Shown here piece after piece: positions 53,945 through 63,019 of a DNA stretch of 64,000 bases. The notes under the pieces were generated by a model, which saw nothing but the letters and a program-made list of their open reading frames with translations, had not been told where the DNA came from and ran no database searches. The translations under genes were made by a program, and so were the position numbers. The first letter of the stretch is position 1. Each line of letters starts with the position of its first letter. Where the stretch lies: contig NZ_LT721901.1 in assembly GCF_900157375.1 (NCBI RefSeq), positions 3,777,333 to 3,841,332 of the forward strand, read 5' to 3'. The DNA is from Mycobacterium rhizamassiliense (GTDB lineage: Bacteria > Actinomycetota > Actinomycetes > Mycobacteriales > Mycobacteriaceae).

Positions 53945-56743
53945 GTGACAGACGGTGGCCCAACTTCAGAATCATCGCAAGAACCTGCCCAGCAGGATGA
54001 CCTGCCGGATCGGCTGAGAGTCCACTCGCTGGCGCGGGCGCTGGGAACCACCAGCAAGCGCGTGGTGGACGCGCTGGCCGCGCTCGATGGACGGGTCCGC
54101 AGCGCCCAATCCGGCGTGGATCCCGAGGAAGCCATCCGGGTGCGCGACCTGCTCTCGGCCCGGCCGCCCGAAGACCTGGTGAACGCCGCGAACGCCGCCG
54201 CGGGTGTCAGCGACGATGCCGGCGGGACGTCGGACGAGCGGCCGCACTACATGCCGCTGTTCGTCGCGCCACAGCCGGTGGCGGCGGCCGCGGAGAGCGG
54301 TGCCGACGTCGACGCCTCGGCTACGGAGTCCGATGACTCCGACGATGACGACGATGACGACGAGGACGACGAGGACGAGGACCAGCAGGCCGATCGACCG
54401 GCCAACCGGCGCCGGCGCCGCGGCAGGCGGGGTCGTGGCCGGGGCCGGGGTGAACAGGGCGGATCCGACGGCCAGGGTGACGACGACGACTCGGACCGTC
54501 GCGGCACGTCGGATGCCGATGACTCCGATGACGACGACTCGGACGACTCCGACGACGGCGACGACGGTTCGTCGGACGGCGGAAACCGCCGCCGGCGCCG
54601 GCGTCGGCGCCGCAAGTCGGGATCGGGTGATGACGGCGACGAGAGCGCGTCGCCCGACGACCCGCCGAACACGGTCGTGCACGAGCGGGCGCCGCGCGGT
54701 AAGTCCGGGTCGAATGACAAGGGCTCGAGCAACTCCGAGATCAAGGGCATCGACGGCTCGACGCGGCTAGAGGCCAAGCGGCAGCGGCGCCGCGACGGCC
54801 GCGACGCCGGACGGCGCCGCCCGCCCGTGCTGACCGAGGCCGAATTCCTGGCCCGCCGCGAGGCCGTCGACCGGATGATGGTCGTCCGCGACCGCGTCCG
54901 CACCGAACCGCCGCACCCCGGCGCGCGCTACACCCAGATCGCGGTCCTCGAGGACGGCATCGTCGTCGAACACTTCGTCACGTCGGCCGGCTCGGCGTCC
55001 CTGGTGGGCAACATCTACCTCGGCATCGTGCAGAACGTGCTGCCCTCGATGGAGGCCGCCTTCGTCGACATCGGGCGCGGCCGCAACGGCGTGCTCTACG
55101 CCGGCGAGGTCAACTGGGACGCCGCCGGACTGGGTGGGTCGGAACGCAAGATCGAAAAGGCGCTCAAGCCAGGCGATTACGTCGTGGTCCAGGTCAGCAA
55201 GGACCCCGTTGGTCACAAGGGAGCGCGGCTGACCACGCAGGTGTCGCTGGCCGGCCGCTACCTGGTCTATGTGCCGGGCGCCTCGTCGACGGGCATCAGC
55301 CGAAAGCTGCCCGACACCGAGCGTCAGCGACTCAAGGAGATCCTGCGCGACGTGGTGCCGTCGAACGCCGGGGTGATCATTCGCACCGCATCGGAAGGCG
55401 TCAAGGAAGACGACATTCGCGGCGACGTCACCCGCTTGCAGGAGCGCTGGGAACAGATCGACGCCAAGGCCGCCGAGACCAAGAAGAAGGCCGCCGGCGC
55501 CGCGGTCGCGCTGTACGAAGAGCCCGACGTGCTGGTCAAGGTCATCCGCGACCTGTTCAACGAGGACTTCGCCGGGCTCATCGTCTCGGGTGACGAAGCC
55601 TGGAACACCATCAACGACTACGTGAATTCCGTTGCACCCGAACTGGTTTCGAAGCTGACCAAATACGAGCCCCCGAACGGGCCGGACGATCAGCCCGGAC
55701 CGGACGTGTTTGCGGTGCATCGCATCGACGAGCAACTGGCCAAGGCGATGGAGCGCAAGGTGTGGCTGCCATCGGGAGGCACGCTGGTGATCGACCGGAC
55801 CGAGGCGATGACCGTCGTCGATGTCAACACCGGCAAGTTCACCGGGTCAGGCGGCAACCTCGAGCAGACGGTCACCAAGAACAACCTGGAGGCGGCCGAG
55901 GAGATCGTCCGGCAGATGCGGCTGCGCGACATCGGCGGCATCATCGTCATCGACTTCATCGACATGGTGCTCGAATCCAACCGCGATCTGGTGCTGCGCC
56001 GGCTAACCGAGGCGCTGGCCCGCGACCGCACCCGCCATCAGGTGTCCGAAGTGACATCGCTGGGCCTGGTGCAGCTGACCCGCAAGCGGCTGGGCACCGG
56101 GCTGATCGAGGCGTTCTCGACGTCGTGTAGCCACTGCGGCGGGCGCGGGATTCTGCTGCACGCCGACCCCGTCGAATCCGCCCCGGCCGCCGCGCGCGGC
56201 AAGTCGGAATCCGGCGGTCGGCGCAGCAAGCGATCCAAGAAGAGCCGATCCGAGGAGCCGGCGGTGGCCAAGGTGCCCACGCACGCTCCGGGCGAACACC
56301 CGATGTTCAAGGCGATGGCGGCCGGCTCGACCACTGTGGCTGAGTCCGCCGATGACGAATCCGACGAATCCGACGTGGACACCGACGACGAGCAGATCAT
56401 CGCTCAGGGTGCCGCCGAGTTGGAGGACACCGACGACGTCGACGAGGACGACGCCGAAGACTCGGATGACGACTCCGAGGACGTGGACGAACTCGACGAC
56501 GACGAGGACGACGACGACGAGGACGACGACGACGAGGACGACGAGGACCTCGACGATGAGGACCTCGACGAGGACGACGAGGACCTCGACCTCGAGGACG
56601 AGGATCTCGACGACGACGAGGACGACGAGGATTCGGACGCCGACGACGACGAGACCTCGGACAACGGCAACGGCGGGCTAGGGCGGCATCGCCGGCGACG
56701 CGCGGCGGGCCGGCCGGCAGGGCCGCCGATCAGCGCGGACTGA
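53945..56743 (+). CDS. rne: Ribonuclease E/G family protein
   Basis: The 932-residue endonuclease makes the main cut in RNA decay and rRNA processing. The order is an N-terminal disordered part (about 1-280) with alternating acidic Ser/Asp and Arg-rich tracts, an S1 domain (VGNIYLGIVQNVLPSMEAAF), the catalytic DNase-I-like subdomain with MTVVDVNTGKF and IIVIDFIDM, and the zinc link CSHCGGRG. The tail after about 800 is a very acidic Asp/Glu run ending GRHRRRRAAGRPAGPP. GTG 53945 has a GGAG site eight bases upstream; starts inside the leader are weaker. Catalytic metal ligands appear intact. Confidence 0.95.
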   Translation: MTDGGPTSESSQEPAQQDDLPDRLRVHSLARALGTTSKRVVDALAALDGRVRSAQSGVDPEEAIRVRDLLSARPPEDLVNAANAAAGVSDDAGGTSDERPHYMPLFVAPQPVAAAAESGADVDASATESDDSDDDDDDDEDDEDEDQQADRPANRRRRRGRRGRGRGRGEQGGSDGQGDDDDSDRRGTSDADDSDDDDSDDSDDGDDGSSDGGNRRRRRRRRRKSGSGDDGDESASPDDPPNTVVHERAPRGKSGSNDKGSSNSEIKGIDGSTRLEAKRQRRRDGRDAGRRRPPVLTEAEFLARREAVDRMMVVRDRVRTEPPHPGARYTQIAVLEDGIVVEHFVTSAGSASLVGNIYLGIVQNVLPSMEAAFVDIGRGRNGVLYAGEVNWDAAGLGGSERKIEKALKPGDYVVVQVSKDPVGHKGARLTTQVSLAGRYLVYVPGASSTGISRKLPDTERQRLKEILRDVVPSNAGVIIRTASEGVKEDDIRGDVTRLQERWEQIDAKAAETKKKAAGAAVALYEEPDVLVKVIRDLFNEDFAGLIVSGDEAWNTINDYVNSVAPELVSKLTKYEPPNGPDDQPGPDVFAVHRIDEQLAKAMERKVWLPSGGTLVIDRTEAMTVVDVNTGKFTGSGGNLEQTVTKNNLEAAEEIVRQMRLRDIGGIIVIDFIDMVLESNRDLVLRRLTEALARDRTRHQVSEVTSLGLVQLTRKRLGTGLIEAFSTSCSHCGGRGILLHADPVESAPAAARGKSESGGRRSKRSKKSRSEEPAVAKVPTHAPGEHPMFKAMAAGSTTVAESADDESDESDVDTDDEQIIAQGAAELEDTDDVDEDDAEDSDDDSEDVDELDDDEDDDDEDDDDEDDEDLDDEDLDEDDEDLDLEDEDLDDDEDDEDSDADDDETSDNGNGGLGRHRRRRAAGRPAGPPISAD

Positions 56744-56924
56744 TCTGCGGTTCGTGGTCGGGGTGTCAGTTTGACCCTGTAGCCGCTGGTCACGTACCCT
56801 TAGACGGTTGTCGTCAGGCCGAGGCTTCTGGCGACAGGCGGGAGGATCACCCCGCACCCAAGACCCACCACGCGCACCGCAGCTAGCACGCGCGCGGAAC
56901 ACGTGAGAAAGAGCAGGAGCAACG

Positions 56925-57236
56925 ATGGCGACCTACGCAATCGTCAAGACGGGCGGCAAGCAGTACAAGGTCGCCGTCGGGGACGTGGTCAAGGTCGAGA
57001 AGCTCGACTCGGAACCGGGCGCCAAGGTGTCGCTGCCGGTCGCGCTGGTTGTCGATGGCGCCACGGTGACCAGCGATGCCAGCGCCCTGGCCAAGGTGGC
57101 CGTGACCGGCGAGGTCCTCGAGCACACCAAGGGACCCAAGATCCGTATCCACAAGTTCAAGAACAAGACCGGCTACCACAAGCGTCAGGGACACCGTCAG
57201 CGGCTGACGGTCCTGAAGGTCACCGGAATCAAGTAG
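56925..57236 (+). CDS. rplU: 50S ribosomal protein L21
   Basis: The 103-residue protein has the L21 pattern YAIVKTGGKQYKVAVGDVV, a Val-rich core and the C-terminal basic KIRIHKFKNKTGYHKRQGHR. ATG 56925 follows a GAGCAGGAGC ribosome site. The 181-bp gap after rne probably carries a promoter for the ribosomal pair. Confidence 0.97.
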   Translation: MATYAIVKTGGKQYKVAVGDVVKVEKLDSEPGAKVSLPVALVVDGATVTSDASALAKVAVTGEVLEHTKGPKIRIHKFKNKTGYHKRQGHRQRLTVLKVTGIK

Positions 57237-57249
57237 CGGAGGCGACACA

Positions 57250-57516
57250 ATGGCACACAAGAAGGGCGCTTCCAGCTCGCGTAACGGGCGCGATTCGGCA
57301 GCTCAGCGGCTGGGAGTCAAGCGATTCGGCGGCCAGGTCGTCAAGGCCGGCGAGATCATCGTTCGCCAGCGCGGCACCAAGTTCCACCCCGGCGTCAACG
57401 TCGGGCGCGGCGGCGATGACACGCTGTTCGCCAAGGAAACCGGAGCCGTCGAGTTCGGCCTCAAGCGCGGCCGCAAGACCGTCAACATCGTCGCGGCCGG
57501 TCAAACCACCGACTGA
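57250..57516 (+). CDS. rpmA: 50S ribosomal protein L27
   Basis: The 88-residue protein has the L27 pattern MAHKKGASSSRNGRDSAAQR, then GVKRFGGQVVKAGEIIVRQR and GVNVGRGGDDTLFA. The N-terminal tail reaches the peptidyl transferase centre. There is no cleavable Firmicute-type leader. It starts 13 bp after rplU. Confidence 0.97.
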   Translation: MAHKKGASSSRNGRDSAAQRLGVKRFGGQVVKAGEIIVRQRGTKFHPGVNVGRGGDDTLFAKETGAVEFGLKRGRKTVNIVAAGQTTD

Positions 57517-57522
57517 GCGTCG

Positions 57523-57570
57523 CAAGCGTGCGCTAGCCGCGAAGATCTAACTGCCAGTAGCGCACGCTTG
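57523..57570. repeat. 13-bp perfect inverted repeat between rpmA and obg
   Basis: Arms 57523-57535 (CAAGCGTGCGCTA) and 57558-57570 (TAGCGCACGCTTG) are fully complementary, with a 22-base spacer. It lies 6 bp after the rpmA stop and may terminate or protect the rplU-rpmA transcript, or bind a protein. Confidence 0.75.
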
Positions 57571-57589
57571 GCGGGTGAGAGGACCCCCG

Positions 57590-59032
57590 ATGCCTCGGTT
57601 TGTCGATCGCGTCGTCATCCACGCGCGGGCGGGTTCCGGCGGCAACGGCTGCGCCTCGGTCCATCGCGAGAAATTCAAGCCGCTCGGCGGCCCCGACGGC
57701 GGTAACGGCGGCCGCGGCGGCAGCATCGTCTTCGTCGTCGATCCCGCCGTGCATACCCTGCTGGATTACCATTTCCGCCCGCATGTCGCCGCTCCCAACG
57801 GCAAGCAGGGCGCGGGCAGCAGCCGCGACGGCGCGGCCGGCGCGGACCTGGAAGTCAAGGTTCCCGACGGCACCGTCGTGCTGGACGAAAACGGGCGCAT
57901 GCTGGCCGACCTGGTCGGCGCGGGCACCCGATTCGAAGCCGCCGCCGGTGGTCGCGGCGGGCTGGGCAACGCCGCGCTCGCCTCGCGCGCCCGCAAGGCT
58001 CCCGGCTTCGCGCTGCTCGGCGAACCGGGCCAGGCCCGCGACCTGACCCTGGAGCTCAAGACCGTCGCCGATGCCGGCCTGGTCGGGTTCCCGTCCGCAG
58101 GCAAGTCTTCGCTGGTGTCGGTGATCTCCGCGGCCAAACCCAAGGTCGCCGACTACCCGTTCACCACGCTGGTGCCCAACCTCGGTGTGGTGTCGGCCGG
58201 CGAGCACACCTTCACCGTCGCCGACGTGCCGGGCTTGATCCCGGGGGCGTCGGCGGGGCGCGGGCTGGGCCTGGATTTCCTGCGGCACATCGAGCGGTGC
58301 GCGGTCCTGGTGCATGTGGTCGACTGCGCCACCGCGGAGCCGGGCCGCGACCCGATCTCCGACATCGACGCGCTGGAAGCCGAACTCGCCGCGTACACGC
58401 CGACCTTGCAGGGTGACGCCACGCTGGGGGATCTGGCCGAGCGCCCGCGGGCGGTGGTGCTCAACAAGATTGACGTGCCCGAGGCGCGCGAGCTCGCCGA
58501 GTTCGTCCTCGATGAGATCGCTGAGCGTGGCTGGCCGGTGTTCCTGGTGTCGACGGCTACCCGGGAAGGGTTGCAGCCGTTCATTTTTGGGCTGTGGCAG
58601 ATGATCTCGGAGTACAACGCCGCGCGCCCGCCGGTGGTGGCGCGACGCCCGGTGATTCGCCCGGTTCCGGTGGACGACAGCGGTTTCACCGTCGAACCCG
58701 ACGCCCACGGCGGTTTCGTGGTGCGCGGCGCGCGGCCCGAGCGCTGGATCGGGCAGACCAACTTCGACAACGACGAAGCAGTCGGCTATCTCGCCGACCG
58801 GCTGGCGCGGCTCGGCGTCGAAGAGGAGTTGCTGCGGCTGGGCGCGAAGGCCGGGTGTGCGGTGACCATCGGTGAGATGACGTTCGACTGGGAGCCGTCG
58901 ACCCCCGCAGGGGTGGATGTGTTGATGACCGGCCGCGGCACCGACGTGCGGCTGGAACGCAGCGAGCGGGTCGGGGCCGACGAACGCAAGGCCGCCCGCC
59001 GTCGGCGCCGCGAACACGGTGACGGCTCGTGA
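57590..59032 (+). CDS. obg: GTPase Obg/CgtA
   Basis: The 480-residue essential GTPase acts in ribosome assembly. The order is an N-terminal Gly-rich Obg fold (RVVIHARAGSGGNGCASVHR; GGNGGRGGS), then a G domain with G1 GFPSAGKSSLVS near 166-177, G3 DVPGLIPGA and G4 NKID, and the C-terminal OCT domain with NFDNDEAVGYL. ATG 57590 gives the conserved MPRFVDRV start; GTG 57575 would add five residues. It ends in basic residues overlapping proB (GTGA). Confidence 0.95.
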   Translation: MPRFVDRVVIHARAGSGGNGCASVHREKFKPLGGPDGGNGGRGGSIVFVVDPAVHTLLDYHFRPHVAAPNGKQGAGSSRDGAAGADLEVKVPDGTVVLDENGRMLADLVGAGTRFEAAAGGRGGLGNAALASRARKAPGFALLGEPGQARDLTLELKTVADAGLVGFPSAGKSSLVSVISAAKPKVADYPFTTLVPNLGVVSAGEHTFTVADVPGLIPGASAGRGLGLDFLRHIERCAVLVHVVDCATAEPGRDPISDIDALEAELAAYTPTLQGDATLGDLAERPRAVVLNKIDVPEARELAEFVLDEIAERGWPVFLVSTATREGLQPFIFGLWQMISEYNAARPPVVARRPVIRPVPVDDSGFTVEPDAHGGFVVRGARPERWIGQTNFDNDEAVGYLADRLARLGVEEELLRLGAKAGCAVTIGEMTFDWEPSTPAGVDVLMTGRGTDVRLERSERVGADERKAARRRRREHGDGS

Positions 59033-60132
59033 GCGCGCATCGCGACGCGATCCGCACCGCCCGCAGCCTGGTCGTCAAAATCGGGACCAACGCGCTGACC
59101 ACACCCTCCGGAGTCTTCGACGCCGGACGGCTGGCCGGGCTGGCCGACGCGATCGAGTCGCGAATGAAGGCAGGCACCGACGTGGTGATCGTGTCTTCGG
59201 GCGCTATCGCCGCGGGCATCGAACCGCTCGGGTTATCCTGTCGTCCAAAGGATTTGGCGACCAAGCAGGCGGCGGCCAGTGTCGGGCAGGTCGCGTTGGT
59301 CAACTCGTGGAGCGCCGCCTTCGCCCGGTATGGCCGCACCGTGGGCCAGGTGCTGCTGAGCGCGCAGGACATCTCGATGCGCGCGCACCACACCAACGCC
59401 CAGCGCACCCTGGACCGGTTGCGCGCGCTGCACGCCGTCGCGATCGTCAACGAGAACGACACGGTGGCCACCAACGAAATTCGGTTCGGCGACAACGATC
59501 GCCTGTCGGCGCTGGTGGCCCACCTGGTGGGCGCCGAGGCGCTGGTGCTGTTGTCTGACATCGACGGGCTCTACGACGCCGATCCGCGAAAAGCCAAGGC
59601 CGCGCGCTTCATTCCCGAGGTGGCGGGCACGACGGACCTCGTCGGCGTGGTCGCCGGTCCGGGCAGCGCGCTGGGGACCGGGGGAATGGCGTCCAAGATG
59701 TCGTCGGCGCTGCTGGCGGCCGACGCCGGGGTGCCGGTGCTGCTGGCCGCCGCTTCCGACGCCGCGACCGCGCTCAGCGACGCCTCCGTCGGGACGGTGT
59801 TTGCCGCTCGGCCGCAACGGATGTCGGCGCGCCGCTTCTGGCTGCGCTACGCGGCCGACTCGGCCGGGTCGCTGACCCTCGACGAGGGTGCCGTGCGTGC
59901 CGTTGTGCAGCAACGACGTTCGCTGCTGGCCGCCGGGATCACCGCGGTGTCCGGACAGTTCCACGGCGGGGATGTCGTCGAGCTGCGCGGCGCGGAAGCG
60001 ATCGTGGTGGCCCGCGGTGTGGTCGCTTACGATGCGACCGAGCTCGCCGCCATCATGGGCCGGTCCACCTCCGAGTTGCCCGACGAGCTACGCAGGCCCG
60101 CGGTGCACGCCGACGATTTGGTCGCCGTCTAG
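59029..60132 (+). CDS. proB: Glutamate 5-kinase
   Basis: The 367-residue enzyme phosphorylates glutamate as the first step of proline synthesis. Motifs are VVKIGTNALTTPSG, VSSGAIAAGIEPLG, NENDTVATNEIRFGDNDRLS and GTGGMASKMSSALLAADAG, with a C-terminal PUA domain (about 270-350). The GTG start overlaps obg. It converges with the TetR gene by a 4-bp overlap. Confidence 0.95.
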   Translation: MSAHRDAIRTARSLVVKIGTNALTTPSGVFDAGRLAGLADAIESRMKAGTDVVIVSSGAIAAGIEPLGLSCRPKDLATKQAAASVGQVALVNSWSAAFARYGRTVGQVLLSAQDISMRAHHTNAQRTLDRLRALHAVAIVNENDTVATNEIRFGDNDRLSALVAHLVGAEALVLLSDIDGLYDADPRKAKAARFIPEVAGTTDLVGVVAGPGSALGTGGMASKMSSALLAADAGVPVLLAAASDAATALSDASVGTVFAARPQRMSARRFWLRYAADSAGSLTLDEGAVRAVVQQRRSLLAAGITAVSGQFHGGDVVELRGAEAIVVARGVVAYDATELAAIMGRSTSELPDELRRPAVHADDLVAV

Positions 60133-60773
60133 CAGGCGGTCTTCAGATACAGTGTGTTCCAAATGATTTCGGCCAGGGTAGTGGCCAGCGCGGCGTCGTA
60201 GGAACCCGGCTCGCCGGGCAGGTTCTGCTGACAGGTCCGCTCCACCATCCACGTCAGTGCGCTTGCCGTGGTGGCGGCGACCAGCGTGGGGCGGATGGAA
60301 CCGTCGGCCTGGCCGTTCTCGATTACCCGCGCCAGCCGCCCGGTGATCGCGGTCAGGAGATTGCGGTAGGTCGCTCCGACGACCGCGTCGTAGGCGGCCA
60401 TTTCGTTCAGGGCGACGAGCACCGACTGGTGGCGGCGGTAGCTCGCGACGAGGGCGGTCATCGCCTCGCGCACGTCCTCGGGATCGTGCCGCCCCGCGAC
60501 CCGCCACCAGCGATCGGCGCTGTCGGCCAGGTCGGCGAACACCTGCCCGGCCAGCCGGCGCAGCAGGTGGCCCTTGTCCTCGAAGTAGATGTAGAAGCTG
60601 GCCCGCGAAATGCCCGCCTCGCTCGACAGCCGGTCCACGCTGAGCTCGGTGAAACTGGCGCCGTCGCTCATCAGCCGTTCGGTGGCGTCGAGCAGCCGGC
60701 GCTCCATCTGCTCGCGCCGCTGTTGCCGCGCGTTCTCACGCTTGGCCAGCGGCTTCCGGGTAACTGACGGCAT
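60129..60773 (-). CDS. TetR-family transcriptional regulator
   Basis: The 214-residue regulator has an N-terminal helix-turn-helix at about 27-75 (ATERLMSDGASFTELSVDRL; AGISRASFYIYFEDKGHLL) and a ligand-binding C-terminal domain. It starts 105 bp from the divergent P450 gene, and a 28-bp palindrome lies between them, so it probably represses itself and the P450. The effector is unknown. Confidence 0.9.
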   Translation of the reverse strand: MPSVTRKPLAKRENARQQRREQMERRLLDATERLMSDGASFTELSVDRLSSEAGISRASFYIYFEDKGHLLRRLAGQVFADLADSADRWWRVAGRHDPEDVREAMTALVASYRRHQSVLVALNEMAAYDAVVGATYRNLLTAITGRLARVIENGQADGSIRPTLVAATTASALTWMVERTCQQNLPGEPGSYDAALATTLAEIIWNTLYLKTAC

Positions 60774-60794
60774 TCGCCGAGCATAACCGATGTT

Positions 60795-60822
60795 TAGACA
60801 TATTGACTAGACAATATGTCTA
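60795..60822. promoter_or_regulatory. 28-bp palindromic operator, probably of the TetR regulator
   Basis: TAGACATATTG (60795-60805) - ACTAGA - CAATATGTCTA (60812-60822) is perfect in both 11-bp arms. TTGACT (60803-60808) inside it and TATCGT (60827-60832), 18 bp later, would form a promoter toward the P450, so a bound repressor would cover the -35 box. Confidence 0.8.
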
Positions 60823-60878
60823 GGCATATCGTCGGTCAGAGTTTGTGACTGGCGGTCATAGGTGAGGGAGGCCCAACG

Positions 60879-62144
60879 ATGACAGCGACCGAGACCTCGG
60901 GCAGGCGCCGAGCGTACGACCCCATCGATCTGTCCTCTCGCGGGTTCTGGTCGACGACGGCGGCCGACCGGGAGCGCTCCTTCGCCGAGCTGCGCGCCGA
61001 GCGCCCGGTGAGCTGGCATCCGCCGGTCGAAGAATCCCTGATGCCGGATCCCAGCGACCCGGGCTACTGGGCGGTCACGCGGCGCGGTGACATCGTCACG
61101 GTCAGCCGCGACAACGAGACGTTCGTGTCCGGCCAGGGGGTGATGTTCGAGAGCATTCCGGTGGAGCTGCTCGAGGCGTCACAGTCGTTCTTGGCGATGG
61201 ATCCGCCGCGACACACCAAGTTGCGCAAGCTCGCTCACGCCGCCTTCACGCCCAGGCAGGTGCGCCGCATCGAGGAGTCGATCCAGGCGAACTCCAAGAC
61301 CATCGTCGACGAGCTCCGCGCGGCCGGCAGCGGTGCGGATTTCGTCGATTACTGTTCCAAAGAATTGCCGATCCGCACCCTCTCGGACATGGCCGGCATT
61401 CCCGATTCCGAGCGTGAGCGCATGGCGCACGCCACCGACGCGCTGGTGTCGTGGGCCGACCCTGACTTCCTCAAGGGGCGCCCCGCGCTGGAGGTCATCT
61501 TCGAACAGCAGATGTACCTGCATCAGGTCGTCGGCACGCTCGCCGCCGAGCGCCGCGAGAATCCGGGCGACGACCTGATCAGCAGCCTGGTGCACGCCGA
61601 GGTGGACGGCGACCGGCTCACCGACGCCGAGGTGGCCGCCTTCTTCGTGCTGCTTTCGGTGGCGGGCAACGACACCACCCGCCAGACCATCAGCCACACC
61701 ATGAAGGCGCTGACCGACTTTCCCGACCAAAGGGCATGGCTGCTCGAGGATTACGAGAACCGGATCGGCACGGCGGTCGAGGAGTTCGTGCGCTGGGCAA
61801 CGCCGGTCATGACCTTCCGCCGCACGGCCGCAACCGATTTCGAGCTTGGCGGTCAGAGGATCTCCGCGGGGGACAAGGTGGTGATGTTCTACTCGTCCGG
61901 CAACTGGGACAGTGAGGCATTCGACCGCCCGGATCGCTTCGACCTGAGCCGCAGTCCCAATCCTCACGTGGGGTTCGGCGGCGGCGGATTGCATTTCTGC
62001 CTCGGCGCCCATGTCGCCCGCGCGCAGCTGCGCGCGATATTCGAAGAGCTGTTTCGTCAGCTTCCGGACATTCGGGCCGGTGAACCGACGTACGTCGCGG
62101 GCAACTTCGTGCATGCCGTCGGCAGCATGCCCTGCACGTTCTAG
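60879..62144 (+). CDS. Cytochrome P450
   Basis: The 421-residue haem monooxygenase has the I-helix oxygen motif AGNDTTRQT, the K-helix ExxR in EEFVRW, and the haem-ligand loop FGGGGLHFCLGAH with Cys374. It is the soluble bacterial class, needing ferredoxin and reductase from elsewhere. The N-terminus (RAYDPIDLSSRGFWSTTAADR) resembles the mycobacterial lipid/sterol-oxidising families, but the family number and substrate cannot be given. It is divergent from the TetR gene and its end overlaps the sirtuin end by 4 bp. Confidence 0.9.
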   Translation: MTATETSGRRRAYDPIDLSSRGFWSTTAADRERSFAELRAERPVSWHPPVEESLMPDPSDPGYWAVTRRGDIVTVSRDNETFVSGQGVMFESIPVELLEASQSFLAMDPPRHTKLRKLAHAAFTPRQVRRIEESIQANSKTIVDELRAAGSGADFVDYCSKELPIRTLSDMAGIPDSERERMAHATDALVSWADPDFLKGRPALEVIFEQQMYLHQVVGTLAAERRENPGDDLISSLVHAEVDGDRLTDAEVAAFFVLLSVAGNDTTRQTISHTMKALTDFPDQRAWLLEDYENRIGTAVEEFVRWATPVMTFRRTAATDFELGGQRISAGDKVVMFYSSGNWDSEAFDRPDRFDLSRSPNPHVGFGGGGLHFCLGAHVARAQLRAIFEELFRQLPDIRAGEPTYVAGNFVHAVGSMPCTF

Positions 62145-62989
62145 CGCAACGCGGTTGCCGTCAGTTCGGTGGCCAGCAGGGTGAGCAGTTCCGAGCACCC
62201 GCCGTCGACCTTGACGGTGGCCAGATCGTCGCCGCGGGTGGGTCCGCGGTTGATGATCGCGACCGGAATTTTCAGCGCCGCTGCGTGCCGCACGAATCGG
62301 TAGCCGGAGAAGACGGTCAGCGACGAGCCCGCGACCAACAGCGCCTCGGATTGGTCGAGCAGTGAATATGCTTGGGCTACGGTATCTTTCGGCACATTCT
62401 CGCCGAAATAGACGATGTCGGGCTTCAGCATGCCGGCGCAACGAGGGCAGTCGAGGTAGCGGAACGATGCGGTGTCGGTGATGACGGCGTCGGCGTCGGG
62501 AGCCACGGCCAGCCCGCCGATCGCCTCGGCGCGCTCGACGAATCCCGGGTTGAGCGCCTCGAGCTGTTCGGCCAGCGCGGCGCGGCTCATGGTGTGGGCG
62601 CAGCTCAGGCAGACCACCTGCGCGTAGGTGCCGTGCAGATTGATGACGTTTTGGCTGCCCGCCTTAGTGTGCAGCAGGTCGACGTTCTGGGTGATCACCC
62701 CGGTCACCACCCCGCTGTCTTCCAGCGCGGCCAGCGACCGATGGCCCGCATTGGGCAGGGTGTCGTGCATATGCCGCCAGCCGACGTGATTGCGCGCCCA
62801 ATAACGTTGCCGGAAAACCGGATCCGAGGTGAACTGGCGGATGGTCATGGGATTGCTCGGCGGCGAGTCGGGGCCGCGATAGTCGGGAATGCCGGAGTCG
62901 GTCGACATTCCCGCGCCGGTCAGCACCGCGACCCGGCGCCCGGCCAACAACGCGACCAGCTCGGGCGATTCGGCGCTGCGGGTGGTCAC
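62141..62989 (-). CDS. Sirtuin-type NAD-dependent protein deacylase
   Basis: The 282-residue protein has the sirtuin pattern: NAD site VLTGAGMSTDSGIPDYRG (about 18-35), TQNVDLLHTKAG and NLHGTY with the catalytic histidine (His in NLHG), two zinc CxxC pairs (CLSC and CPRC), and GSSLTVFSGYRFVRHA. It removes acetyl or other acyl groups from lysines with NAD+. The length slightly exceeds classic CobB. It converges on the P450. Confidence 0.9.
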   Translation of the reverse strand: MTTRSAESPELVALLAGRRVAVLTGAGMSTDSGIPDYRGPDSPPSNPMTIRQFTSDPVFRQRYWARNHVGWRHMHDTLPNAGHRSLAALEDSGVVTGVITQNVDLLHTKAGSQNVINLHGTYAQVVCLSCAHTMSRAALAEQLEALNPGFVERAEAIGGLAVAPDADAVITDTASFRYLDCPRCAGMLKPDIVYFGENVPKDTVAQAYSLLDQSEALLVAGSSLTVFSGYRFVRHAAALKIPVAIINRGPTRGDDLATVKVDGGCSELLTLLATELTATALR

Positions 62990-63019
62990 GTCTTCGAGAG
63001 TACGGAGCGGGGCGAGTCG

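Noticed and set aside
56480..56640. Asp/Glu codon run as a DNA repeat
   Set aside because: GAC/GAG codon repetition inside the acidic tail of rne; explained by the protein.
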